Under the pieces are notes generated by a model, which worked only from the letters and a program-made list of their open reading frames with translations, was not told where the DNA came from and made no database searches. Both the position numbers and the translations under genes were made by a program. A stretch of DNA of 64,000 nt from a virus. The DNA lies in the IMG/VR virus record IMGVR_UViG_3300018036_000004, positions 38,477 to 102,476 of that record; one strand, 5' to 3'. Each line of letters opens with the position of its first letter. Within the stretch, counting starts at the first letter, position 1. Below, piece by piece: positions 42,271 through 50,422 of the stretch.

Positions 42271-43158
42271 GTGAATATAAAAAGTACATTGTTCTGGTCT
42301 CATTTAAAAATGTATGAAGACTGTCCTCAAAGGTTTCTTTGGACAAAAGGTTGGGATGGTATTGATGTAGGTGCTGGAGAGGGTAAACCAAAACCAGTTA
42401 CTAAACCTACAAGTAGACATGCTGCTATTATGGGTATTGCTATTCATCACGCTATTGAGTTGTTTTATAATGATGAGATTTATCGTAACGGAAAAGGTGT
42501 TACAGATTTACTTTGTACACTAGCCACAGAAAAGTTTAACACTTTATGTGAAAAGTCTTTTATAGACTATGAGGAAGCCAAGTTAACTAAACAACAGATG
42601 TTAGACTTAGTTATTAATGGTGTTAAAGGGTTTGTACAGACTTGTAAACACAATAAATTACTAGGTACATATTCCAAGTCCGAAGTAAAAATGATAGCGT
42701 GGATTGACCAGTATAACAGTATTGGTGGGATTGTAGACATTGTTGTTCGAAGAGAAGACTGTGGTACTTTACTGTTAGATGGTAAGAACAGTCGTATAAA
42801 AGAAAAGGTAGACGAGGATCAATTACACTTCTATGCTCTAGTGTATAGATACTCTTATAGAAAGATGCCGGACAAGTTAGGGTTCGTTTGGTTTAGGTAT
42901 CCGTATGTAGAAAATACACAAGACACAGGTATTACTTGGGTAGATGTTAGTCAACAAAAGTTGGACGAGTTAATTACAAGGGTACAAACGGCTAAGAAAA
43001 GTATGTATAAGAAGAAGTTTAAAGCCAAACCTAGTAGAGATGCTTGTATCTTTTGTAATTATAAAGATCAATGTTCTGAATACCAAGAAGGTGAGCAGTT
43101 AGTAGAGGGTATTAAAAAAGTACCAAAGAATAATGGTTTTGGAGATTTCTCCCTATAA
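42271..43158 (+). CDS. Fe-S PD-(D/E)XK nuclease (RecB/Cas4-like), 295 aa
   Basis: The catalytic core is SIGGIVDIVVRREDCGTLLLDGKNSR, with D and D-x-K, then the QLHFYALVY motif of RecB-type nucleases. Four cysteines are placed as in AddB/Cas4 Fe-S nucleases: C18 in YEDCPQRF, and C259, C262 and C268 in CIFCNYKDQC near the end. It should cut or degrade DNA ends with a 4Fe-4S cluster stabilising the fold. It starts with GTG after a GGGGGTG site and lies before the coiled-coil protein, sliding clamp and Rad50-type half. It may work with them in end processing or replication. No CRISPR genes are nearby. Confidence 0.82.
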   Translation: MNIKSTLFWSHLKMYEDCPQRFLWTKGWDGIDVGAGEGKPKPVTKPTSRHAAIMGIAIHHAIELFYNDEIYRNGKGVTDLLCTLATEKFNTLCEKSFIDYEEAKLTKQQMLDLVINGVKGFVQTCKHNKLLGTYSKSEVKMIAWIDQYNSIGGIVDIVVRREDCGTLLLDGKNSRIKEKVDEDQLHFYALVYRYSYRKMPDKLGFVWFRYPYVENTQDTGITWVDVSQQKLDELITRVQTAKKSMYKKKFKAKPSRDACIFCNYKDQCSEYQEGEQLVEGIKKVPKNNGFGDFSL

Positions 43159-43171
43159 CCTAAAACCTTAA

Positions 43172-43185
43172 AATAGTATATACAA
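43172..43185 (+). promoter_or_regulatory. AGTATATA-type promoter-like element
   Basis: AATAGTATATACAA, 15 bases before the clamp operon's first start codon. It is preceded by CCTAAAACCT, a short sequence also present upstream of the methyltransferase element. Confidence 0.5.
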
Positions 43186-43200
43186 CATAAGGAGGTAGGT

Positions 43201-43464
43201 ATGACTACGGAAGACCGGTTAAACAAAGCCATTAAGTTAAGAGAAACTTTATCCTCAGACTTACAAAGAATGTTAGGAAAGAAACAAGCCGCAGAACAGT
43301 CTTTATTAAAAGTCGAACAAGAGATAAGAGACGCTAACTTAGATCCCAACACTTTACAAGAAACTTTAACAAAGTTACAACAAGCCCTTGAACAAACATT
43401 AAGTGAGTTCGAGGCTCAACTCAATCTAGTACAGGATAAAATGTCCTTATATACGGAGAAATAA
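43201..43464 (+). CDS. Small coiled-coil protein, 87 aa
   Basis: The sequence is a near-continuous amphipathic coil (LRETLSSDLQRMLGKKQAAE onward) with no other domain. It could supply an arm or spacer for a complex. Its position is notable: it directly precedes the sliding clamp, overlapping by one base (TAATG), with the Rad50-type half next. It has a strong AGGAGG site and its own promoter-like element. One idea is that it acts with those proteins, for example as part of an SMC-like arm. This is speculative. Confidence 0.6.
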   Translation: MTTEDRLNKAIKLRETLSSDLQRMLGKKQAAEQSLLKVEQEIRDANLDPNTLQETLTKLQQALEQTLSEFEAQLNLVQDKMSLYTEK

Positions 43465-44597
43465 TGAAAATTGAAGTCGCAAGAAATGATTTAGAGTTCT
43501 CTCTAAATACTACCAGAACAGCTGTAGGTAACGGTACAGACATTACATCACACTACCTGTTTCGTGTACATAATAATAAAGTAGAAGTTCTTTCCCAGAA
43601 CTTAAGAGTGTTTAGTGGTGCTCCAATTATTTGTACCTTTGAAGGTGAAGAGGGCGATGCTTTTACAGTGGAATCTTGGCGTTTAGATAAGTGGTTGTCC
43701 GGTGCTTCAGATGGTGTGTTAACACTTACTTATAATGGTGGTGGGGATGTACAAGCCAAGTCCGGTCGTTCCTCTATTCGTTTAAGATCTTTAGATCCTA
43801 GTAAGTTTCCTTTTTGGGATAAGTTAATGTCTACGGCTACTACTGTTGGAAATATTGCCCCTGAAAAGATTACAAGGGCTTTAAATCTTACTAAGAACTT
43901 TGTTAGTACAGACGACACACTTAAACCAGAATTGTGTCAAGTAGAATCTATTGATGGTACATTTTGGGCTACAGATAGAAAAGGTGTGTGTAGTGCAAAA
44001 GTTCCTATGGGTGACTTGAACATTCGTATTCCTGCTAAAGACATTACTCCAGTAACAAAGTTCTTGGGTAATGAGGATTCTGTTGAAGTGTTAACATCTA
44101 CTCGTGAAGATGATAGTGGTTCTTGTGTATTGTTTAAGAAGGAAACAGGTCACTACTTAGGTGTTACTAAGCCTGTTACACAGTTTCCGACCTTGGCTTT
44201 AGATCCAGATAAAGTGCCAGATTGTACAGTTAGTTTGGATATGGACGAGTTAACAGCAGGTTTGGCTGTCTTGTCGGCTTCTGCTCCTAAAGGTCATGAG
44301 AGTGTTACTTTCCGTTGGGATAGTGAGAATCAAAAGGTGGTTTTGTCAATGCCAAGTGTTGCCGGTGGCAATGATGAGTACCCTCTAAGTTTGGCTGGAC
44401 TTACAGTACATAGTAAAGAGTTCGAAACTTTTACTATCGACTATCCGTACTTGAAAGGTATTGTTAACGCTTTTGGTTTAGATAAAATTGATCTTGGTGT
44501 TAATAGTATGGGTCGAGCAGGTTTTACATCTTTTAAGTATGAAGAAGAAGTAGAAGAAGGAAACTCATACTACGCTGTAATTGTATGGAGAACTTAA
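43464..44597 (+). CDS. dnaN: Sliding clamp (DNA polymerase III beta-like), 377 aa
   Basis: The whole length and motif order fit a bacterial beta clamp: N-terminal KIEVARNDLEFSLNTTRTAV, central FPFWDKLMSTATTVG, and the C-terminal segment that ends in ...YYAVIVWRT, near the length of DnaN (about 366). The protein closes around DNA and tethers polymerases and repair enzymes. The finding of gamma/tau, delta and delta' proteins elsewhere in the window supports this call. The start overlaps the coiled-coil gene. The 3' neighbour begins one base after its stop. Confidence 0.85.
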   Translation: MKIEVARNDLEFSLNTTRTAVGNGTDITSHYLFRVHNNKVEVLSQNLRVFSGAPIICTFEGEEGDAFTVESWRLDKWLSGASDGVLTLTYNGGGDVQAKSGRSSIRLRSLDPSKFPFWDKLMSTATTVGNIAPEKITRALNLTKNFVSTDDTLKPELCQVESIDGTFWATDRKGVCSAKVPMGDLNIRIPAKDITPVTKFLGNEDSVEVLTSTREDDSGSCVLFKKETGHYLGVTKPVTQFPTLALDPDKVPDCTVSLDMDELTAGLAVLSASAPKGHESVTFRWDSENQKVVLSMPSVAGGNDEYPLSLAGLTVHSKEFETFTIDYPYLKGIVNAFGLDKIDLGVNSMGRAGFTSFKYEEEVEEGNSYYAVIVWRT

Positions 44598-45254
44598 TTG
44601 TCTACTTATGATCAATTAATGTTTGTGTATAAGGGCTTAAGGGAGGATTACATCCGAACAAAAGCCCTTATTGATACACATAAAAAACAACATGAAGAGT
44701 TGTTGGAACAAGTTTTAGATCTAAAACATCGAACAGATATATTAGATAAAACTTGTTCTGTTCTTCGTGGTTTAATTGACCATGAAATGGTAGCCAATAT
44801 AACAACAGCGGAAACATTATTAACAGAAGGATTACAACATATCTTTGACGACTTAAATCTAAGTGTACGAGCGGACACTAGTATACAAAGAGGTAAAGTG
44901 TCTGTAGACTTTGTAACAGTACAAGAACATACTACTGGCATGATAACAGAAGGTAGTTCTATGGATGTTTATGGTGGTTCTGTATCTACAGTACAATCCA
45001 CTCTACTAAGGATTGTTGTACTAACAAGAAGAAGTTTACGACCTTTATTGTTATTGGATGAAAGTTTATCGGCAGTGGCTGAAAGGTATGTTCCAAGAGT
45101 AGGAAACTTTTTAAGAACACTGTCAGAAAAGTTAAACTTAGACATTCTAGTGGTAACACATAATCCAACATTAGTAGAGCAAGCGGATGTTGCTTATAGG
45201 ATTAAAAAAATAAAAGGTTCGGCTACTTTCACAAAAATAGGGCGTTCACAATGA
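44598..45254 (+). CDS. Rad50/SMC-type ATPase, C-terminal half, 218 aa
   Basis: This resembles the second half of an SMC/Rad50 head. There is a short coiled coil (KKQHEELLEQVLDLKHRTDI), an ABC signature-like YGGSVSTVQSTL (residues 125-136), Walker B LLLLDES (150-156, Asp154 and Glu155), and the H-loop VTHNP (187-189). No Walker A is present, so it cannot bind ATP alone. The N-terminal half is at 20410-21582. The coil here is about 60 residues, while the N-half has about 200, so they may not match simply. TTG start after GGAG. It follows the clamp gene directly. Confidence 0.7.
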   Translation: MSTYDQLMFVYKGLREDYIRTKALIDTHKKQHEELLEQVLDLKHRTDILDKTCSVLRGLIDHEMVANITTAETLLTEGLQHIFDDLNLSVRADTSIQRGKVSVDFVTVQEHTTGMITEGSSMDVYGGSVSTVQSTLLRIVVLTRRSLRPLLLLDESLSAVAERYVPRVGNFLRTLSEKLNLDILVVTHNPTLVEQADVAYRIKKIKGSATFTKIGRSQ

Positions 45255-45667
45255 AAACCGATGGTGAAATAAAACAACGATTAAAACAAATTCGTTTCCG
45301 AACTATTAAAAAAGAAATTGAAAACCTACTTAAAAGAACCGCTTCTAACTGTAGGTTTAACTACTTATTAAAACCACAAGGACAAGACACTACTCAGTTA
45401 TGTGATATGTTAGAAGGTGGTGTTTATATTTGTAAGTGTCCAGATTACAATACACATATATGTGATACTCGTTTTTCTCAAGAGGACCCGGCTGTAAAAT
45501 GTCCTTACTTTGACACTAGACACAACAAGGACTTAATTAAACAATCTTTATCTGGTTTCTTTGACAATGCCCCCGTAGAAGAAATCTTAGTAAGATTTCC
45601 ACAGATAGCTACCCTGTTATGGGTGTTACAAGAAGACGATGTAAAACCTACAACAGAAGAAGACTAA
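45251..45667 (+). CDS. Cysteine-rich hypothetical protein, 138 aa
   Basis: Between residues 35 and 90 it has several cysteines (CDMLEGGVYICKCPDYNTHI and CDT...CPYF), compatible with a metal-binding fold. The helical N-terminus is basic (EIKQRLKQIRFRTIKKEIE) and the C-terminus is acidic. The family is not recognised. It overlaps the preceding ATPase-half gene by four bases (ATGA) and the next gene by one base, so it is part of the clamp operon and may be a cofactor in replication or repair. Confidence 0.6.
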   Translation: MKTDGEIKQRLKQIRFRTIKKEIENLLKRTASNCRFNYLLKPQGQDTTQLCDMLEGGVYICKCPDYNTHICDTRFSQEDPAVKCPYFDTRHNKDLIKQSLSGFFDNAPVEEILVRFPQIATLLWVLQEDDVKPTTEED

Positions 45668-46179
45668 TGTTATTACAAGTTATTCAAATGAAGACACCCC
45701 AACCTCCTATTATGTTTGAATGCGGTGTGGATCAACAATTAGATGGACCTTACTTAGTTAGTTCGACGAAAGACTTTATATGGGTAAACAGACAGTTCCC
45801 AGGTAATCTATTAAGAGCCGCTACTAGGCAAGGGTCTATAAACGAGTTGTTTATGGACATTGTTTTTAAGTGTAAAGAAATGTCCCTACAATCCCAATGG
45901 GGTTCTTGTTTGGAATATAACAACACTAATATACAGGATCGTTTACAACAGGTACAAGAGTACTTTAACTACTTTGGTTTTACAGAGTTTGATGTTTATA
46001 CAAACGAAACAGTAAACGATGTTAACAGTACCCTAGTAAGTTGGGTACCTGAAAAGTATATAGTTGTGACACCCAAGGATAAAACATACTTAGGCACTGT
46101 TTATAACTTTAACTCAAACTTAAATGGTGTAGTTGTACATAATCCTTCTAGGGGTATTTGTATCTTATATCCAGAGTAA
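45667..46179 (+). CDS. Hypothetical protein, 170 aa
   Basis: The chosen ATG overlaps the previous stop (TAATG); a later ATG at 45688 is possible. The protein shows aromatic, beta-rich stretches (DGPYLVSSTKDFIWVNRQF, then EKYIVVTPKDKTYLGTVYNF) and a central helix. I do not recognise it. The primase-like gene follows three bases after its stop, and both lie in the clamp operon, so a replication-linked role is a fair inference. Confidence 0.58.
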   Translation: MLLQVIQMKTPQPPIMFECGVDQQLDGPYLVSSTKDFIWVNRQFPGNLLRAATRQGSINELFMDIVFKCKEMSLQSQWGSCLEYNNTNIQDRLQQVQEYFNYFGFTEFDVYTNETVNDVNSTLVSWVPEKYIVVTPKDKTYLGTVYNFNSNLNGVVVHNPSRGICILYPE

Positions 46180-46182
46180 TAC

Positions 46183-46893
46183 ATGAGAGAGTGGTTGTTA
46201 AACGCTATTAAGGATTTAACCTTACCGGAAGAAGCTTTAGGTTATGTTTTAGGTAGAGGTTTACCTTATACACTTGTACAGGAACTAAAAATAGGTGTGT
46301 GGAAAACACAAACGGAAAGAGCCCCAGACTCGGACTTTCATACTAATGGTGTGATGGGTCATCGTTTACATGGTATGTTGTGTATTCCTATCTACTCTCC
46401 TAGAGGTGTGTTAATAGGCTGTGAGTTTCGTAATATGGAAGAGAAACTTGTTCGTAAGTATTACTTACCTGATGTTAAGTGGAATCCAGCTTTTGTAGGT
46501 ATGTGTCCTAGTGTGTTTGAAGGAATTTGTAAGGGTTATGATGTGTGGTTGGTAGAAGGTGTGTTTGATCTAAGTATCCTAAAAGCCTTACCTAAAAATC
46601 ATGTGTGTCTAGCGATGGGTGGTGCTAGAGTAACTCCTACACAAGTAAAGTTCTTACAAAGGTTTATACGACCTAAGGCTACTGTACATATATGTTTTGA
46701 TATGGATGAAACAGGTAGAAAGTTAAGTGCTGGATATAAAAATGATCAGGGAAAACTAATTTGGGGTCTAAAACAGAAACTGGATACAGTACATATAAAC
46801 ACTAGGTTGGTTACTTACTTTGGAGGTAAAGATCCTGGTGAAATATGGGAAAGTGGTGGAACACTAGCCCTTAAAAAATCCTTTAACTTATAA
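46183..46893 (+). CDS. TOPRIM primase-like protein, 236 aa
   Basis: The sequence has a DnaG-like core. The N-terminal GYVLGRGLPYTLVQELKIGV resembles the start of the primase catalytic domain. VWLVEGVFDLSILKAL carries the TOPRIM glutamate. ICFDMDETGRKLS is the D-x-D motif. The N-terminal zinc-binding domain and the C-terminal helicase-binding domain of full DnaG are missing, so this is a short primase or a related TOPRIM nuclease-like protein. It should act in priming at the replication fork if active. It sits in the clamp operon. Confidence 0.75.
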   Translation: MREWLLNAIKDLTLPEEALGYVLGRGLPYTLVQELKIGVWKTQTERAPDSDFHTNGVMGHRLHGMLCIPIYSPRGVLIGCEFRNMEEKLVRKYYLPDVKWNPAFVGMCPSVFEGICKGYDVWLVEGVFDLSILKALPKNHVCLAMGGARVTPTQVKFLQRFIRPKATVHICFDMDETGRKLSAGYKNDQGKLIWGLKQKLDTVHINTRLVTYFGGKDPGEIWESGGTLALKKSFNL

Positions 46894-46910
46894 TCTTTGG
46901 AGATTAAAAA

Positions 46911-47369
46911 ATGTCTGCTACTATTTGGAAAGCACGAGAAGAAATTGTGTCTGATGTACACACCCTAATTCATAATAATCACCCACACTTATCTTACTTG
47001 GTAGATGAGATCTGTGTAGTGTTTCGGGAAAAGGCTACTATGTCTGGTGGTCAAACAGTCTTTGGTAAAGTAACTAAATGTTCTGACTTGATTAACGCTA
47101 TGTCTGGTACAGATTACCAGTTGATTATGGAGTTGGCTGCAGATACTTGGACTAACGACTTAGATACACACGCACAAGAAGCATTGTTGGACAGTTTGTT
47201 GTGTTCTATTCATGTAGAAGAGAATCCTAAAACTGGTGACATGAAAATTAAAATCTTGAAGCCAGACATTATGGCACATCGTTCTAACATTGAGAAATAT
47301 GGTATGTGGATGCCTAAACAAGAAGACTTGGACTTAGATAACTTAGAGGAAGTTGAAGAACAAGGTTAA
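46911..47369 (+). CDS. Phage metallopeptidase-family protein with lost zinc site, 152 aa
   Basis: The layout matches the 'putative phage metallopeptidase' family: an N-terminal HNNHPHLSYLVDEICVVFRE, then VFGKVTKCSD, DYQLIMELAADTW, QEALLDSLLCSIHVEE, and a tail IEKYGMWMP. In active members the segment after A-L-x-D reads HELCH, the HExxH zinc site. Here residues 95-99 read SLLCS, so both histidines and the glutamate are gone. A non-enzymatic role, such as binding, is likely. The C-terminus is acidic (EDLDLDNLEEVEEQG). It has a GGAG site. A terminator follows. Confidence 0.72.
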   Translation: MSATIWKAREEIVSDVHTLIHNNHPHLSYLVDEICVVFREKATMSGGQTVFGKVTKCSDLINAMSGTDYQLIMELAADTWTNDLDTHAQEALLDSLLCSIHVEENPKTGDMKIKILKPDIMAHRSNIEKYGMWMPKQEDLDLDNLEEVEEQG

Positions 47370-47392
47370 TAATAGGTTGTTTATCTTGTATT

Positions 47393-47422
47393 AAAAGGAG
47401 AGTGATACACTCTCCTTTTTTA
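47393..47422 (+). terminator. Rho-independent terminator
   Basis: Perfect 12-base-pair stem (47393-47404 with 47408-47419) with a 3-base loop and T-rich end. It closes the clamp-primase operon. Confidence 0.9.
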
Positions 47423-47432
47423 GGTTTAAGTT

Positions 47433-48467
47433 ATGGTAGATAGTAAGACAGTAGTAAAACGATATATACTCAGACAAGCGGCTTTACAGGCCTATACAGA
47501 AGCCACACAGTCTAGGTACGCTTTTAATAGTAGACAGGCCCGTAAAGTAAGACAAGAGTTTACAGTAGAGGTGTTTGAAGCTTTTACTTATCCTTTTTTA
47601 AAGAAGGCTGTAGATAAGTTTACAATCAAGGATGTGGTTAAAAAGGTTAAAGACATCTGGTTGGCTTTTCAAAAAGTTCCTAAGTATTGGGAACAGTTTA
47701 AAAGTATGTTAGGTATTACAGCTAAAAACCTTATTACATTCACAGCACAGTTACCTAAAAAGATTATAGAGTTTTTCAAAAACGGATATAAAGGGTTTAC
47801 AGATGTTGTTAAACAGATGCAAAGTAAACTGTCCGAGTTTATGAAGGTGTTTAATGCTATAAGTAGTAACATTACTCCCTTTAACTTATTAATGGAAAAG
47901 GCTACAACATACCTAAAAGAATCCCCAGTCGGTAAACAGGTTATTGGTGTGTTAGACAACGGCAAGAAGAAAGCCGAAGACTTCCTTAGTAACATTAAGT
48001 TTAAAAGTGGTAATACTGGCTTAGACTTAATGAAAGATATACTGAATACTTTTCTAGATGGTAAGGTATCCAATACAGTAGGTATACCTTTAAAGGCTTA
48101 CATTTTCTTTGACATCTGGATTAGTGTGGCCGAGTTGTCTTGGGATTATACTGGAATCGTTAAAGGTATGTTAGGTCTTTTATCTTGGAGAGACTTGTTA
48201 GGAACACTACCTGAAAGTGGTGTGGGTTACTTAGTAAATAAGTTTCTAGGTTTCGCCTTCCCTGGTTTTGCTATTTTTAAAGGATACTCTTTGTTGACAA
48301 AGATAACAGGTAATCGTTTGATGTTAGTAATACCTGTGTTCCAAATTATTTACTTAATTAAAAATAAGTTAATAGCCATAGGCTCTTCCGTTATTAAGTT
48401 CTTTTGGGATAAGATGGGTATCCCAGACTTTAAGGACAAAGGATTGCCGGAAACAATAAGTTTGTAA
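47433..48467 (+). CDS. Hydrophobic helical protein, possibly membrane-acting, 344 aa
   Basis: The first 200 residues are helical and very basic (repeated lysine, for example FLKKAVDKFTIKDVVKKVKD), the sort of segment that can bind nucleic acid or a membrane surface. The last 140 hold long hydrophobic stretches, for example LKAYIFFDIWISVAELSW, FLGFAFPGFAIFKGYSLL and LMLVIPVFQIIYLI, that may be membrane helices. No known family is recognised. It may be a pore or an internal virion protein that enters the host membrane with DNA. It has no strong ribosome-binding site and lies between a terminator and the clamp loader promoter. Confidence 0.5.
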   Translation: MVDSKTVVKRYILRQAALQAYTEATQSRYAFNSRQARKVRQEFTVEVFEAFTYPFLKKAVDKFTIKDVVKKVKDIWLAFQKVPKYWEQFKSMLGITAKNLITFTAQLPKKIIEFFKNGYKGFTDVVKQMQSKLSEFMKVFNAISSNITPFNLLMEKATTYLKESPVGKQVIGVLDNGKKKAEDFLSNIKFKSGNTGLDLMKDILNTFLDGKVSNTVGIPLKAYIFFDIWISVAELSWDYTGIVKGMLGLLSWRDLLGTLPESGVGYLVNKFLGFAFPGFAIFKGYSLLTKITGNRLMLVIPVFQIIYLIKNKLIAIGSSVIKFFWDKMGIPDFKDKGLPETISL

Positions 48468-48492
48468 ATAATCCTAGTATTGTTGACACGCA

Positions 48493-48507
48493 TATAGTAT
48501 ATATGTA
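48493..48507 (+). promoter_or_regulatory. AGTATATA-type promoter-like element
   Basis: ATAGTATATATGTAC, 21 bases before the clamp loader start codon. TTGACA at 48483-48488 lies ten bases upstream, so a partly sigma70-like promoter is also possible. Confidence 0.5.
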
Positions 48508-48528
48508 CAACAAGATTAGGAGATAGCT

Positions 48529-49899
48529 ATGGCTTTAGACACAAAGTACAGACCACGAAATTATGTAGATGTTTTAGGACAAGAATCTAGTACTGCTGTT
48601 TTAAAACAGTTTGTGAAAGAAGGAAAAGGCTTTCACCAGTCTTATGTGTTTTGTGGTCAACATGGTTCTGGTAAAACAACAATGGGTCGTATTCTAGCCC
48701 GTGCTTTATTGTGTTCTAATCCTGTAGAAGGTGAACCTTGTAATGAGTGCGAATCCTGTAATACCTTTCTAAGTGGTGGTGTACACGCTAACTTTGAAGA
48801 GTTAGATGCTGCTACTAGATCAGGTAAGGCTGACTTAGCACAAATTATAGAAGAACTTAACTACGCTTCCTTTTCAGGTAAAAGAAAGATTTACTTGTTC
48901 GACGAGTCCCATCGTTTATCTAAACAGGCCTTAGATGCGTTATTAAAACCGATGGAAGACACAATAGAAGGAAGTGAAGACAAAAGACTTATCTGTATTT
49001 TCTGTACAACAGAACCAGAGAAAATGGTATCTACTATCTTCTCTAGATGTGCTCCAGCGTTTGTTATTAAAGCCGTAGACGCAGAAGGTATTGCTGAACG
49101 ATTGGCTTATGTGTGTGAACAAGAGAGTATTAACTATACTATAGATTCCTTAGTAACAATAGCGGAAGTAGCAGAGTGTCACATTAGAGACTGTTTAAAA
49201 ATGGTTGAAGGTGTGTCTATGTTAGGGGACATTAATAAGCAGACAGTTACTCAGTACTTACAGATAGGTGCTAATGATTATATTGTGGACACACTTTTAA
49301 ACATTGGTGTGGATCTAAATCAATGTGTACAGAATACAGATTTACTATCTAAAGAAGTTTCTCCAAGTGTTGCATATGAAAGATTAGCAGATTGTTGTAT
49401 GGTGGCTTATCGTAAGTTTTTAGGTGTGGGTAAAGTTCCTAAACAATGGGAGGAGTCCAAGATAGAGGAACTATCTAAGAAGGGTGAACAGTTATTAACA
49501 TTGTCTATGAAGTTTGCTGCTCCAATACATAAACCTAGTAAACAAACATTGGTGTTAGATATAGCAATGTGTCATTATGGAGATAAGTTCCAAGTCCCAG
49601 ATAATTGTGTTACAATAAACTTTAATAACAGTGGTGCTAAATCTTCTACTAATGAGCATAAAAAATCAACAGTAGAAAAGATAAATGTAAGTAATATACA
49701 AAGTGAGGTTGTTAAAACAGACAAGCCAGTAAAGGGTCAGGTAAGTCAGTCTTTAACTCCTACAGGTGTCTGGGTAGACCCTAGAGCCATAAAAAGTATA
49801 AATACACAAAAAAGAATCACTAACGGGTTAGCACCTAATGAGTTTAGATCGATACTACTGTATCATCTGCGGAGACAAATAGATGGAGAGAGATGGTAA
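48529..49899 (+). CDS. dnaX: DNA polymerase III gamma/tau-like clamp loader ATPase, 456 aa
   Basis: Typical DnaX features are a start LDTKYRPRNYVDVLGQESS, Walker A CGQHGSGKTTMGRILA, a zinc module (CSNPVEGEPCNECESC), DESHRLSKQALDALLKPMED as the DExx box and its helix, and IFSRCAPAF as the sensor/arginine region. It is the motor that opens and closes the sliding clamp with delta and delta'. The C-terminal 130 residues are linker-like with a basic end, shorter than the tau extension of many bacteria. It overlaps the NusG-like gene and has an AGGAG site. Confidence 0.9.
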   Translation: MALDTKYRPRNYVDVLGQESSTAVLKQFVKEGKGFHQSYVFCGQHGSGKTTMGRILARALLCSNPVEGEPCNECESCNTFLSGGVHANFEELDAATRSGKADLAQIIEELNYASFSGKRKIYLFDESHRLSKQALDALLKPMEDTIEGSEDKRLICIFCTTEPEKMVSTIFSRCAPAFVIKAVDAEGIAERLAYVCEQESINYTIDSLVTIAEVAECHIRDCLKMVEGVSMLGDINKQTVTQYLQIGANDYIVDTLLNIGVDLNQCVQNTDLLSKEVSPSVAYERLADCCMVAYRKFLGVGKVPKQWEESKIEELSKKGEQLLTLSMKFAAPIHKPSKQTLVLDIAMCHYGDKFQVPDNCVTINFNNSGAKSSTNEHKKSTVEKINVSNIQSEVVKTDKPVKGQVSQSLTPTGVWVDPRAIKSINTQKRITNGLAPNEFRSILLYHLRRQIDGERW

Positions 49900-50422
49900 A
49901 ACTTGGGTAATCCTTCAGTTAACTCCTTATGGGGAAGCCTTAGCTGAAAAGGGTGAACTGTATTCCAAACTTCGTAGGAGTATTCCTAGGGAAAAGGAAA
50001 TCTTTATACCATACCATCGAATAAACTTCCAAGGAAAAATTACAAAGTTAAATGTGTTAGAGGGTTATTGTTTTGTAGAATCGGGTCTACCAGAAAATGA
50101 TTACTTTAACTTTGGCTTAGAAAATTACATTGAAGATGTTTTACATAGTAAAAGTAGTAAGAGAGGTCCTATTACTTTACAGACTGTAAGGGATGTAGAT
50201 GTGCAAAAATTAAAAGACAGTCTACAAGAAATGCTAAGCCAAGACTTACAAGAAGATATGAGTGTAACTATTACAAGTGGTATCTACAAAGGTTTAGAGG
50301 GTAAGGTTGTAGGCTTTACAGAAGATAGGGGTGAGGCTTTTATTTATATAAGTTTAAGATCTTTAAAAGCCATCCGAACTGTTCCTACAATACTTTTAAC
50401 TACGGAGGTAGAGGATGTCTAA
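49883..50422 (+). CDS. NusG-like transcription elongation factor, 179 aa
   Basis: The start (TWVILQLTPYGEALAEKGEL) resembles the first strand-helix of a NusG N-terminal domain, followed by KEIFIPYHRI and LEGYCFVESG, as in the NGN fold. The C-terminal SVTITSGIYKGLEGKVVGF matches a KOW motif. NusG-type proteins bind RNA polymerase and change pausing and termination. Phage versions may direct polymerase to late genes. It begins 17 bases inside the clamp loader gene, after a GGAG site, and is followed with overlap by the double-HTH sigma-like gene, which supports a transcription role. Confidence 0.72.
   Translation: MERDGKTWVILQLTPYGEALAEKGELYSKLRRSIPREKEIFIPYHRINFQGKITKLNVLEGYCFVESGLPENDYFNFGLENYIEDVLHSKSSKRGPITLQTVRDVDVQKLKDSLQEMLSQDLQEDMSVTITSGIYKGLEGKVVGFTEDRGEAFIYISLRSLKAIRTVPTILLTTEVEDV

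Noticed and set aside
42271-43158. CRISPR adaptation system, suggested by the Cas4-like nuclease
   Set aside because: No cas1, cas2 or repeat-spacer array exists in the window. The protein is better seen as a phage RecB-type Fe-S nuclease.
47669-48073. 134-residue frame on the minus strand inside the 344-residue gene
   Set aside because: No ribosome-binding site, opposite to all neighbours, with hydrophobic composition that follows from the complement of lysine codons.
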